Shown: in pieces, positions 34,582 through 42,905 of the stretch | Numbering within the stretch: the stretch's first letter is position 1 | How the letters are laid out: every line of letters starts with the position of its first letter | Assembly: GCA_029309925.1 (NCBI GenBank) | Contig: JARKND010000001.1 | Location: forward strand, 806,001 to 870,000 | Length of the DNA stretch: 64,000 nt | From: Fulvivirgaceae bacterium JP3-4 | GTDB taxonomy: Bacteria; Bacteroidota; Bacteroidia; Cytophagales; Cyclobacteriaceae | Reading direction: 5' to 3' | Notes under the pieces: model-generated | What the model saw: only the letters and a program-made list of their open reading frames with translations | What the model was told of the DNA's origin: nothing | Databases searched by the model: none | Program-made: the position numbers and the translations under genes

Positions 34582-35499
34582 TTTTAAAAATTTTGTAATC
34601 GCTTTCTGCAGGTATTGTTTGAAAGTATCGGGTCCTTGCACCGTGAGGTCGTCCATCATACCCAGCACGAATCTTCCCACACCCTCGAAGCCCGCCACGG
34701 GCCCGTGGAAGTAATAATCCTTTTCGCGTTTTTCGATAAAGGGAACCGAGAGCGGGTATTCTTCGCGCAGCAGAAGATAGGCCCGCATTCCAAGGGAAAG
34801 TGATATCCAGATGTTAGCGTCACCGTTGAAGCCAAATATGTCCGACTGGTTTTTCTGGTGTTGCGCCTCGTATTGAAAACCGTTTTTCGTTTCCGCTATC
34901 TCCCCGATCCTGTCAAGTTTAAATTGCTTCGATGCTTTGTCGTTGGTATCGAGTGCAACCACCGATTGATAGTTATCGCCAAAATGAATCGGTTCAACCA
35001 GCCGGTCGCGGATTTCGTTGCTGTGCGCTGAATGATAATTTTTAAGGATCACCTGTTTTTTGTCTTTAATTGCTTCCGCCAGCACCTCCACAAATTTTCC
35101 AATACGCGCTTTCACAAACAACCGCGGCATGGAATCCATTTCGGAATTCAGCGCAAGTTTTTTAAGCAACAGGTTTTTAAGCGGATTGTCGCCAGCACCC
35201 GACTGAATCAATTTCTTGATGAGTTTTGTTTCTTCAACCGAAAACTGCGACTGTGACGGATCGTCATCGGACGTGACAATAAAGTAGCGGTTGTCAAAGT
35301 CCTTTTCGATCAAAAATTCAACTTCTTCCAGCAGATTAATGTATCGATAGATAGTGCGTTCGCTGGTGTCAAATCGCTCAGCAAGCTGTTTGATTGTCCA
35401 ATGACCGGACTTCAGCACGGCAATGATCTGAAACAACCGGAGCAATTTTGCCTGAGGGATAATTGAATCTTTCTTGGGAGAGCTCGTCTTCTTTTTCAT
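34573..35499 (-). CDS. HTH-WYL domain transcriptional regulator
   Basis: A 308-residue regulator of the YafY type. The N-terminus contains a winged helix (about residues 17-75, LAERFDTSERTIYRYINLLE) and the C-terminal half a WYL-like ligand-sensing domain, around residues 135-235 (AIKDKKQVILKNYHSAHSNEIRDRLVEPI), followed by the WCX extension. WYL regulators sense nucleic-acid ligands or nucleotides in phage defence and DNA damage responses in other bacteria. No defence genes are nearby, so its target is unclear. Confidence 0.85.
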   Translation of the reverse strand: MKKKTSSPKKDSIIPQAKLLRLFQIIAVLKSGHWTIKQLAERFDTSERTIYRYINLLEEVEFLIEKDFDNRYFIVTSDDDPSQSQFSVEETKLIKKLIQSGAGDNPLKNLLLKKLALNSEMDSMPRLFVKARIGKFVEVLAEAIKDKKQVILKNYHSAHSNEIRDRLVEPIHFGDNYQSVVALDTNDKASKQFKLDRIGEIAETKNGFQYEAQHQKNQSDIFGFNGDANIWISLSLGMRAYLLLREEYPLSVPFIEKREKDYYFHGPVAGFEGVGRFVLGMMDDLTVQGPDTFKQYLQKAITKFLKSL

Positions 35500-35619
35500 T
35501 GATCGTACATATGGGGTAATGAATAATCTGGCATTTTCGCAGGACCGCCAAAGCGTTTCGCGGGCATAAATTATACCTTTTCCAGCAAAAAAAAATTCGA
35601 AGAAATAAAGAGAGGCATT

Positions 35620-35985
35620 TTACTGCATCCGCCTGAATGAATGCCGCGGTTCCTTTAGCAGAAGCCACCAGATTGTAAGGCCATAGTAGAACGCAGCAAG
35701 CATTAATGGAAAAACCAGGTGGTAGACCGACTTTTCTACGATCAAACCAAGATTGAGACCCAGGACGTAAAAAACAAAGAATGCAAGAGATAGTGAAAGG
35801 TGAAGCGTCTTATATTTTAGCAGAGGAGCCTCCCTTAACACAGACAGTGCCGAGCTCACGAGTTGGATTGGACCGATGAAAAGCGCGATAAAAACTGGCG
35901 TTTCAAGGCCCAGAAAATCAGTTGTAAAGGGCGTGATTAGGGCAAAGGTCTGCAAGGCAAAGTCAAAATATTTGATCATAAGCAT
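35620..35985 (-). CDS. Small integral membrane protein, unknown function
   Basis: From an ATG at 35985 the protein has about 121 residues with four membrane helices and short loops, ending in a basic tail. An upstream start at 36012 would add nine residues. I do not recognise the family. It is divergent from the DUF2130 gene. Confidence 0.6.
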   Translation of the reverse strand: MLMIKYFDFALQTFALITPFTTDFLGLETPVFIALFIGPIQLVSSALSVLREAPLLKYKTLHLSLSLAFFVFYVLGLNLGLIVEKSVYHLVFPLMLAAFYYGLTIWWLLLKEPRHSFRRMQ

Positions 35986-36140
35986 CCTGATTCGATTGAT
36001 TTTGCATGACAATGATCACGATTCCCAGGTGTCAAAACTGTTGGGAAAAGGTCAAAGAATATTGTGGAGAATGCGAACCTTGGGATTTGCGACAGAAGCT
36101 GTCACTGACCACTGATAGCTTGGGTACAAATTCAAAGGCT

Positions 36141-37391
36141 ATGGAAGTAATTCAGACAACGGTGGTGTGCCCGCATTGCGGAAACAAGTTCAATCCTGAC
36201 GAGCGTCTTCGCCATGATTTGCGGCTCCAGCTCGAACACGAGTTTGAGCGCAAGATGATGGAAACAACTAAACGCATTGAAGAACGGACGAAGAAGCAGG
36301 AAGCGGAAAAGTACGCAGCACAAATGCGGTTGATGGACGATGACCGGAGGGCTAAGGCGAATCGTTTGCGCGAACTTGAAAATGCGGCACTGACAATCCA
36401 GCAAAAAGAACGTGAGCTGGCAGATCGCGAGGAAAGATATGAGGTGGAGATGAAGCGAAGGCTGATCGAGCGGGAAACACTTCTTAAGAATCAGCTTGAA
36501 TCCAACCTCCGCGAAAAGCTGCAGCTTGAATTCTATGAACGCGAGCAAAAACTTCATCATGAGCGCGAACATATTGAGTTGATGATGAAGCGAAAAATTC
36601 AGGAAGAGGCTGAAAAAGTACGGGAAGAGGAGCGCATGCGAAACGCTGAGCTGCAGAAAAAACTTGATGACCAGGTCAGGCTGGTGAACGAAATGAAACG
36701 GAAATCTGAGCAGGGCAGCATGCAAATGCAAGGTGAGGTTCAGGAACTTGCCATTGAGAATTACCTCACATCAACTTTCCTGCGGGATGAGATTCAGGAA
36801 GTGTCGAAAGGCAAACGGGGGGGAGATTGTGTTCACATCGTAAAGGATGACTACCAACGCGTCTGCGGTAAAATTCTGTATGAGAGTAAGCGAACAAAGC
36901 ATTTCAGCTATGAATGGATTGCAAAATTGAAAGATGATATGCGCCAGGAGCAGGCCGACCTCGGTGTGATTGTTACAGACGTTTTCCCTGAAGGTATGAC
37001 CAGGTTCGGTTGCGTGGACGGAATCTGGGTTTGTACCTTTCCCGAATTCAAAGCGCTATCAGTTCTGTTTCGTCAAAATCTGATCCGTATTGGCGAAATT
37101 ATTTCGGCACAGGACAATCGGGGAGAAAAAATGCAGATGATTTACGCGTATGTAACCGGAAACGAGTTTCGCCAGAAGCTCGAAGCATCCTTTGAGTCGT
37201 ACCGGGATATGCTTGACGATCTTCAGCGCGAGAAAACAGTGCTCATGACACAATGGGCAAAACGCGAAAAGCGGCTCATGAAAGCAATGGAAAACCTTGT
37301 GGCGCTCTACGGAGACGTGCGCGGAATCGCAGGAGGAGCGGTCCAGGAGATCCAATCGCTTGAGCTGCCGGAAAACTTACTTGAAGCATAA
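36141..37391 (+). CDS. DUF2130 domain protein with long coiled coil
   Basis: I choose the ATG at 36141 (MEVIQTTVVCPHCG), giving 416 residues, because family members begin with this zinc-ribbon-like CPHCG motif; the longest frame starts at 36006 and adds 45 residues with further cysteines (CQNCWEKVKEYCGEC), so the longer form is possible. Residues 30-210 form a charged coiled coil; the C-terminal region (DFVHIVKDDYQRVCGKILYESKRTK onward) is the DUF2130 domain, which has features of a restriction-endonuclease-like fold. Function is not established. Confidence 0.8.
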   Translation: MEVIQTTVVCPHCGNKFNPDERLRHDLRLQLEHEFERKMMETTKRIEERTKKQEAEKYAAQMRLMDDDRRAKANRLRELENAALTIQQKERELADREERYEVEMKRRLIERETLLKNQLESNLREKLQLEFYEREQKLHHEREHIELMMKRKIQEEAEKVREEERMRNAELQKKLDDQVRLVNEMKRKSEQGSMQMQGEVQELAIENYLTSTFLRDEIQEVSKGKRGGDCVHIVKDDYQRVCGKILYESKRTKHFSYEWIAKLKDDMRQEQADLGVIVTDVFPEGMTRFGCVDGIWVCTFPEFKALSVLFRQNLIRIGEIISAQDNRGEKMQMIYAYVTGNEFRQKLEASFESYRDMLDDLQREKTVLMTQWAKREKRLMKAMENLVALYGDVRGIAGGAVQEIQSLELPENLLEA

Positions 37392-37422
37392 ACAGATTTA
37401 CCTTCATTTGCCATAGTGAAGT

Positions 37423-37450
37423 AGCGGCTCAAAAGGCCGCTTTTTTCTTT
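37423..37450 (+). terminator. Rho-independent terminator after the DUF2130 gene
   Basis: AGCGGC (37423-37428) pairs with GCCGCT (37436-37441) around a 7-base loop and is followed by the T-run TTTTTTCTTT. This is a textbook intrinsic terminator placed 32 bp after the stop codon, ending the transcript before the kinase gene at 37525. Confidence 0.85.
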
Positions 37451-37524
37451 GCAACGTGCTAGCCATGCGCTCAAGATTTGTCCCTTTTGCTTGTTCAACA
37501 GGAAAAACAAGCGCATTTTAGTAC

Positions 37525-38529
37525 ATGGTTGAAGAGGAAAGGCAGAATGCACGCGTATCGCGACTTGAAAAAATTGTTATGGTCAGCCATAATCAGATTC
37601 TGGTCGTTGAGGATCAATCGCTGGCAGTTGAATATGCGAATACTTCCGCGCTGGCTGCCCTCGGGTATTCGGCTGCGGAGTTGCAGCAGTTGAAACTCAC
37701 AGACCTGTTTGTATTTCCCGATGAGATGGCCATCCAGGCGCTGCTCAACACGCTTCGCAGAGCACAGACCGATCGCCTTGAACTTCAGCTGCGCTTCAAT
37801 CGAAAGCATGGTGACTACTACGATGGAGAAGTGTTGATCCAGGTGCTGGAGAAAGGCCAGTCATTCGTTCTGATCGTGAGTGATATCACCGATAAACTCG
37901 TTACTGAAAAGAAATTGCTTCACACCATTCATGAGAAGGAAACCCTGATCAAAGAAATTCACCATCGCGTAAAGAATAATTTACAACTAATCTCTTCCAT
38001 CATTTACTTGAAACTTCATTCGGTAACCGATGTTGACATACGAAGTTTTCTGGAAGACACGAGACAGAAGATCCGCTCAATTGCATTGATCCACGAACGA
38101 TTGCTGCAGACCGAAACGCTTGATAAAGTTGAGATCTCCGACTATCTCGGAAAGCTGATTCAGGATCTGAAGGTGACTTACTTTCGTGATGGGGTTCAGC
38201 TGGAAATCGAAACAGAACTGGACAAGGATATGCTGAGCCTTGACATGGCGATCATCTGCGGGCTGATTGTGAACGAACTGCTCACGAACGCGATCAAGCA
38301 TGCATTTCCCGGAAATCGCGCAGGCAGAATTGTGATTCGGTTCAGGCGGGGTGAAAGGTACAGCCTGATGGTTGCCGACAACGGTGTTGGCCTTTCGCCA
38401 GCAGTGGAACCGGGAAGCTCGCCATCGTTCGGTATGCAGCTGATTGACGTCTTTGTAAAGCAACTGAACGGCAGTCTTTTGATTGATCGGACAGAAGGTA
38501 CTAAGTTTACCATTGAATTCAGTTCATGA
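37525..38529 (+). CDS. PAS-containing HisKA_2 sensor histidine kinase
   Basis: A 334-residue cytosolic kinase: N-terminal PAS domain (about 20-120), then a dimerisation helix with IKEIHHRVKNNLQLISS, where H146 or H147 in the HHR triad would be phosphorylated, and an ATPase domain with DNGVGLS and FGMQLI boxes. This is the HisKA_2 class, common in general stress and light responses. Its gene is 3 bp from the next kinase gene; together with the NarL regulator they form one operon. Confidence 0.87.
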   Translation: MVEEERQNARVSRLEKIVMVSHNQILVVEDQSLAVEYANTSALAALGYSAAELQQLKLTDLFVFPDEMAIQALLNTLRRAQTDRLELQLRFNRKHGDYYDGEVLIQVLEKGQSFVLIVSDITDKLVTEKKLLHTIHEKETLIKEIHHRVKNNLQLISSIIYLKLHSVTDVDIRSFLEDTRQKIRSIALIHERLLQTETLDKVEISDYLGKLIQDLKVTYFRDGVQLEIETELDKDMLSLDMAIICGLIVNELLTNAIKHAFPGNRAGRIVIRFRRGERYSLMVADNGVGLSPAVEPGSSPSFGMQLIDVFVKQLNGSLLIDRTEGTKFTIEFSS

Positions 38530-38532
38530 CGT

Positions 38533-39987
38533 ATGGGAAAGGCCCGCATTCTTATCGTTGAAGATTCGCTTATCGTGGCGTATCACCTCAGGAAAACACT
38601 TGAGCTGGAAGGGTACAATGTCGTGGGCATTGAGTCTGCGGGAGAAAGTGCGCTTCAATCAATCGCGCGGCAGCTGCCCGAGCTCGTGATGATGGATATA
38701 ATGCTTGCCGGCAGGATGGATGGCGTTGAGGCAGCTATGCAAATACGGTCCCGACATCGCATTCCGGTGGTTTTTCTCACAGCACTGAGCGACAAAGATA
38801 CCATTCAACGTGCTAAAATCACCGAACCGTTTGGCTACGTTACCAAACCATTCGAGGACCGTGAAATTTTTACGGTCATTGAGATGGCGCTGTACAAACA
38901 CTCCATCGAAATGAAGCTCCGTCAAAGCGAAGAAAAATACCTGTCCACTGTCCGCGCGATTAGCGATGGCGTTGTAACAGTCGATCAGAATTTTACGATC
39001 TCTTATTGCAACCCCAGTGCCCTTCGCCTCCTTGGCGGTACGCTTGAGTCTGTGCAGGGGAAATATGTGTTCGATCACGTCCGGTTAAAGGATACTCAGA
39101 CGAATGATTTCCCGGTCAATCCTTTTCAGGTTGTGGTCAGCAGCGTATCGGATAATGCGCTGCCTCCAAACCTCGCCCTTATGGCAAAAGATGGCCGGGA
39201 AATTCACATCGAAGGAAGCATTAGTCCGGTGATTGACTCAAAGGGCGCTATTACCGGCCTGCTGATCATCATGAAAGACATTTCTCAAAAACTGTCACAC
39301 GAAAAACTGATCAAGGAATTCGAAAAACGTCATGTTGCCGCAATTCTTGAAGGACAGGAGCAAGAGCGCAGCAGAATCGCCAAAGATCTGCACGATGGGC
39401 TTGGACAAATGCTCACCGCGCTTAAAATGAATATCCGACTCACTGAAATCGATGAACGCCACGTGGCGAACCTTTACCGCCAGATCGATGAAGCCATCCA
39501 GGAGTCGATCAGGATATCGGAGAATATATTGCCTGCGAAATTGCGTGACTTTGATCTTGCAACCTGTCTGAAATCACTTTGCAACGGTATCAATACAGCT
39601 TCTGAGATCCCCGTTTCTTTCGACTCACATGGACAACCCACGCGGATCAGTCAGAATCAGAAGGTAAATCTGTACAGGATTACCCAGGAGGCCGTGAACA
39701 ATGCGATCAAACATTCCCAGGCTGAACTGATCAGCGTGCAGCTCAACGAAGACGAAAATTTTATTCAGCTGACAATCGAAGATGACGGAAAAGGATTTAA
39801 CAGCAGTGGCTCTTTCGACCAGTCGATTCACCACGGACTTGCTAACATGCGGGAAAGAGCCGAAATTATGGGCGGAAGTCTGACGATCGAATCAGATGAA
39901 AACCGGGGAACACTCATTATAATAGACGTGCCCCTGGCGGCAAATGAATATAGTCATGCAAAAGCACAAAATTCTAATAGCAGATGA
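38533..39987 (+). CDS. Hybrid receiver-PAS-HisKA_3 kinase
   Basis: This 484-residue protein joins an N-terminal receiver (D55, LVMMDIMLAG), a PAS domain (about 145-255) and a HisKA_3/NarX-type kinase (DLHDGLGQMLTAL with H287, then an ATPase with GLANMRERAEIMGG). HisKA_3 kinases phosphorylate NarL-type regulators, and one follows immediately. The fused receiver suggests control by the kinase encoded just upstream. The end overlaps the next gene. Confidence 0.87.
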   Translation: MGKARILIVEDSLIVAYHLRKTLELEGYNVVGIESAGESALQSIARQLPELVMMDIMLAGRMDGVEAAMQIRSRHRIPVVFLTALSDKDTIQRAKITEPFGYVTKPFEDREIFTVIEMALYKHSIEMKLRQSEEKYLSTVRAISDGVVTVDQNFTISYCNPSALRLLGGTLESVQGKYVFDHVRLKDTQTNDFPVNPFQVVVSSVSDNALPPNLALMAKDGREIHIEGSISPVIDSKGAITGLLIIMKDISQKLSHEKLIKEFEKRHVAAILEGQEQERSRIAKDLHDGLGQMLTALKMNIRLTEIDERHVANLYRQIDEAIQESIRISENILPAKLRDFDLATCLKSLCNGINTASEIPVSFDSHGQPTRISQNQKVNLYRITQEAVNNAIKHSQAELISVQLNEDENFIQLTIEDDGKGFNSSGSFDQSIHHGLANMRERAEIMGGSLTIESDENRGTLIIIDVPLAANEYSHAKAQNSNSR

Positions 39988-40603
39988 TCATGCTATGGTT
40001 CGCGATGGTGTTAAAAATCTCGTGAGCCAAAACAAAGACCTGACGGTTATTGGAGAAGCTTCTTCCGGAAAAGAGACCCTCGAACTCTTCGACAAGCTTC
40101 AGCCTGATTTACTTGTCATGGATATTTCGATGCCCGATATGAACGGCATGGAAGTATCCAAAGCAATCCTTACTAAAAATCCCAACGCCAACATCGTTAT
40201 CCTTTCGATGTATGACGATGAAGACTACATCAGCCGCTGTCTCGAGTACGGTGTGAAAGGATATGTGATCAAGAACGAAAGCGGAAGCGAACTTGATTTC
40301 GCCATTCGATCGGTTCTGGGTGGAAAGAATTATTTCAGCCGCCATGCTCAGGATGTCATCTTCAAGAAGTATACCCAGAACGTCACGCGCAAAAAACAGC
40401 ATGAGTCGGCCATCAAACTCACCAAGCGCGAGGTCGAGATCATCAAGCTTATATCGGAAGGTCTTACCAGCCAGCAGATGGCCGATAAACTGTTTATTTC
40501 ACCGCGTACAGTTGAGACGCACCGCGCCAATCTCATGAAAAAACTCGGTGTGAAAAATGCGATCGAGCTGGTGAAAAAGGCGGAGCAGCTCGAGCTTTTG
40601 TAA
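39956..40603 (+). CDS. NarL/FixJ-family response regulator
   Basis: From the ATG at 39956 this is a 215-residue regulator (a start at 39944 adds four residues). The receiver has D56 (LLVMDISMPD) and conserved lysine, and the C-terminus has a LuxR-type helix-turn-helix, KLTKREVEIIKLISEGLTSQQMADKLFISPRTVETH. It is the likely partner of the HisKA_3 kinase whose gene it overlaps by 32 bp. Target genes are unknown; the nearest candidate is hemA, 195 bp downstream. Confidence 0.88.
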   Translation: MQKHKILIADDHAMVRDGVKNLVSQNKDLTVIGEASSGKETLELFDKLQPDLLVMDISMPDMNGMEVSKAILTKNPNANIVILSMYDDEDYISRCLEYGVKGYVIKNESGSELDFAIRSVLGGKNYFSRHAQDVIFKKYTQNVTRKKQHESAIKLTKREVEIIKLISEGLTSQQMADKLFISPRTVETHRANLMKKLGVKNAIELVKKAEQLELL

Positions 40604-40688
40604 TATCAGTATTTCTACGCTCTTGACCGGCATTTTTTAAAAAATCCCCTCAGGCGAGCTGGAATTGAACACTGTAGAGAAATTTTCT

Positions 40689-40787
40689 AAGTACTTCTAC
40701 TCATTTCCACAAGTACAAGGCGGTACTTTAAAATACAAGTTTTATCGGATTGATGTGCCCTGTGGCCAACTATACTTTTACAGTATA
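40689..40787 (+). promoter_or_regulatory. hemA promoter region with three palindromic elements
   Basis: The palindrome AAGTAC-N6-GTACTT (40711-40728) follows another copy AAGTACTT (40689-40696). The -7 element TACTTTTA (40773-40780), the octamer also found at ccoNO and the first stress gene, lies inside the inverted repeat TATACT-TTTAC-AGTATA (40771-40787). The centre of the first palindrome is 53.5 bp from the -7 element, close to the class I spacing in region 1. An activator at AAGTAC-N6-GTACTT and a repressor over the -7 element would be consistent with this layout. Confidence 0.5.
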
Positions 40788-40797
40788 ATTTTTACAC

Positions 40798-42057
40798 ATG
40801 GCCAGGCAAATATTCGCAGCAGAAATCAGTCACGAAGATACCCCTTTAGCGATTCGTGAAAAGCTCGCGGGCAACGAAGCCACTATACGCGAGCACCTCA
40901 GTAACCTGAACCTGCTGGTCGATGAAGTATTTGTTCTTTCTACCTGCAACCGCTTCACCATATATGCGGTGAATGATTCTATCACTCCGCTGACGGATTT
41001 TTTCAATCAGTATCCAACTTTGAAAGGATACACACAATTCTATTATAACACAGAAGAATCTGTCACGCACCTCTTCGCGGTAGCGAGCGGACTGCTCTCG
41101 CCAGTTAAGGGTGATCACGAGATACTGGAGCAACTGGCGACTGCTAAAAAACGTGCTCATGATACCAACAGCATCGGTATTACACTCGACAATCTGCTTC
41201 GTCATGCTATTCGCATTGGCAAACGCGTGAGAACGGAAACTGGTATCGATAAATTTTGCGTTTCTGTCGTTGACAACGCGATCGAAATTCTTTACAACAG
41301 GCTCGATACACTCCACGACAAGAAATTCCTCGTGATCGGCACGGGCAAGATTGCCCGCATGGCAATTAAATACCTTTACAACGAAGGAATCTCTAACGTT
41401 TCGATCGTCAGCAAAGACTTCGTACGGGCGCACGAGCTTGCTGAACAATATTATATGACTGCCCTGCACCTTGATGACCTGCACGAGCATGTCAAGCAGG
41501 CCGATGTTGTGATCGGAGCCACTCACTATGAAGTATCGTTATTCCCTGAATCGTACCTGTCCGGATTTTTTGATATTCACAAGGCTTGGTTTATCCTCGA
41601 CTTTGGAATGCCACGAAACTTTACCAGCAAACTTGCAGACCACAGCGCCATCGAACTCTACAATCTTGACGATCTGAAGAGACTTCACAAATCTCCGCTC
41701 GATGCCTTTGGAGGTATTGAGGCGGCATGGGGTATGGTGATGAAAGAGGCGAAAGCATTTATGGAAGTGTTCGTTCAGCTGGAGTTCTCACCTGTGCTGG
41801 CAGCTTACTGGAGCAGACTGATGTTTATCAAGAACCGTGAGCTCAACGTCTTGTTGCCAAGACTTGACCAGGAATTGTCAGCGGTTGATGTTGAGAAAAT
41901 CCGCAGGCAGGCGAATAAGATCATCCGCACGATCTCGGGTGATGTAAAGAAGAGTTGCAAAGTTCTTTCCAATAACAGCAGAGCAGAAAAGGGTTCAGTA
42001 GATGTTAGTTCTTTCACTGCCCTGAACAGTATCAAGTTCAATATCTCTCTCAATTGA
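40798..42057 (+). CDS. hemA: Glutamyl-tRNA reductase
   Basis: A 419-residue enzyme converting glutamyl-tRNA to glutamate-1-semialdehyde, the first committed step of tetrapyrrole synthesis. The catalytic cysteine is C50 in FVLSTCNRFTIY; LLRHAIRIGKRVRTET and the NADPH-binding LVIGTGKIARMA follow, and the C-terminus holds the dimerisation helices. Genes for siroheme and sulfite reduction follow on the same strand, so this copy may be dedicated to that pathway, with another hemA elsewhere for heme; that last point cannot be checked here. Confidence 0.9.
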   Translation: MARQIFAAEISHEDTPLAIREKLAGNEATIREHLSNLNLLVDEVFVLSTCNRFTIYAVNDSITPLTDFFNQYPTLKGYTQFYYNTEESVTHLFAVASGLLSPVKGDHEILEQLATAKKRAHDTNSIGITLDNLLRHAIRIGKRVRTETGIDKFCVSVVDNAIEILYNRLDTLHDKKFLVIGTGKIARMAIKYLYNEGISNVSIVSKDFVRAHELAEQYYMTALHLDDLHEHVKQADVVIGATHYEVSLFPESYLSGFFDIHKAWFILDFGMPRNFTSKLADHSAIELYNLDDLKRLHKSPLDAFGGIEAAWGMVMKEAKAFMEVFVQLEFSPVLAAYWSRLMFIKNRELNVLLPRLDQELSAVDVEKIRRQANKIIRTISGDVKKSCKVLSNNSRAEKGSVDVSSFTALNSIKFNISLN

Positions 42058-42185
42058 TCTAAAGCGCATTATGTAAATAGTCCCTTCAGCCCGGAGAAAC
42101 GCTAGCCACTGAGCACCGTCTATTGCCCAGTTGTATTGTTTCAGAACCCCAAACTTCCGGGCGAAGTGGACGCCAACTTTTCTTT

Positions 42186-42569
42186 AAATCCACACCGCAG
42201 AGAACGCTGAGAATTTGCGCGGAGAAACGCGGAGATTTATTTTAAAACGCCAAAGTATTCTGGGTGTCAGAAGGTCCCTCTGCGGTTCACCTCCATCTCC
42301 GATCTGCATTTATGTTTGCATTCTTCCGAGCATTTTGGCATTGAAACGCAAAGCGTCACTAGACAGATTTCACACATCATTGTCCGCGTCTCTCCGCGCA
42401 TATCCTCCGTGCTCTACCGATGCGAGACGATCGGCATCTTCGACCCGCGGTGTGGATTTGTGCATTTTCTTTGAAGTTCAAGCGAGCTTATTTCGTTTAC
42501 TTTTTTCCTGTGCGGATTTTCATAAAAAATCTCCGCGTATCCTTTGTGCTCTCCGCGGTGTGGATTTCT
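42186..42569. repeat. Intergenic repeat region with inverted and direct copies
   Basis: AAATCCACACCGC at 42186-42198 is the exact reverse complement of GCGGTGTGGATTT at 42447-42459 and again at 42555-42567. Each is joined to a CTCCGCGT/CTCTCCGCG-rich segment, giving one copy in minus and two in plus orientation. Long frames through this block (for example 42215-42667) are artefacts of the repeats. Similar GC-rich intergenic repeats are known in Bacteroidota; their role is uncertain. Confidence 0.65.
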
Positions 42570-42682
42570 GTATTTCTATCAAGTTCCTTCAAACTCATTT
42601 TTTCGCACTCGTTTGCAATCCTCAACGAACACTCGTTGTGGGGGATATTTTGTTAAAAATATCATAAAAATCAGGCGGGCTG

Positions 42683-42713
42683 TTTGTTTTGTGATTTAAT
42701 ACCTATAATATTG
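42683..42713 (+). promoter_or_regulatory. Promoter of the sulfite reductase leader transcript
   Basis: A -33 element TTTG (42683-42686) and a one-mismatch -7 element TAATATTG (42706-42713) are separated by 19 bp, the standard arrangement of Bacteroidota housekeeping promoters. The leader peptide ATG follows at 42729. No activator palindrome is evident, in line with control by attenuation. Confidence 0.6.
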
Positions 42714-42728
42714 GTAGACATTACAGAC

Positions 42729-42824
42729 ATGAGAACACGGAACGCATCACCCAGGGAGTTTAAAGTCATTAAGATGACCTGGTGTTGTATGCATCTACAT
42801 TCACATGCAGGAGAACTTGAGTAA
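42729..42824 (+). CDS. Cysteine-rich leader peptide of a sulfite reductase attenuator
   Basis: A 31-residue frame from ATG 42729 to TAA 42822-42824, too short for most gene finders. Residues 16-24 read M-T-W-C-C-M-H-L-H, so two consecutive cysteine codons (TGT TGT, 42783-42788) sit in its centre. An internal ATG at 42774 could also start a 16-residue version. It lies between a promoter and an intrinsic terminator in front of the sulfite reductase, the layout of amino-acid-starvation leader peptides such as those of trp and his operons. Pairing elements are described under the terminator entry. Confidence 0.7.
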   Translation: MRTRNASPREFKVIKMTWCCMHLHSHAGELE

Positions 42825-42852
42825 AAAACAACTTGACAATTAACCCAATACC

Positions 42853-42890
42853 GAGCCTTTCCTGCACCAACAGGATAGGCTCTTTTATTA
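42853..42890 (+). terminator. Attenuator terminator between leader peptide and sulfite reductase gene
   Basis: GAGCCTTTCCTG (42853-42864) pairs with CAGGATAGGCTC (42871-42882) around loop CACCAA, with one T-T mismatch, followed by TTTTATTAT. The 5' arm segment TCCTGCA (42860-42866) is also exactly complementary to TGCAGGA (42806-42812) inside the leader frame, making an alternative anti-terminator stem. A further hairpin TGCAT (42790-42794) with ATGCA (42805-42809) can hold that leader segment back. This gives the classical 1:2, 2:3, 3:4 pairing scheme. Confidence 0.7.
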
Positions 42891-42905
42891 TAACCGATAA
42901 ACAAC

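Noticed and set aside
42215-42667. Long open frame after hemA
   Set aside because: It runs through GC-rich inverted and direct repeats, has a composition unlike neighbouring genes and no family resemblance.
42662-42673. TCATAAAAATCA near the attenuator promoter
   Set aside because: Left half mismatched, and the distance to the -7 element is 38.5 bp rather than 51.5.
42720-42900. SAM or other metabolite riboswitch before the sulfite reductase
   Set aside because: None of the known SAM riboswitch core sequences is present; the leader frame with tandem Cys codons explains the structure.
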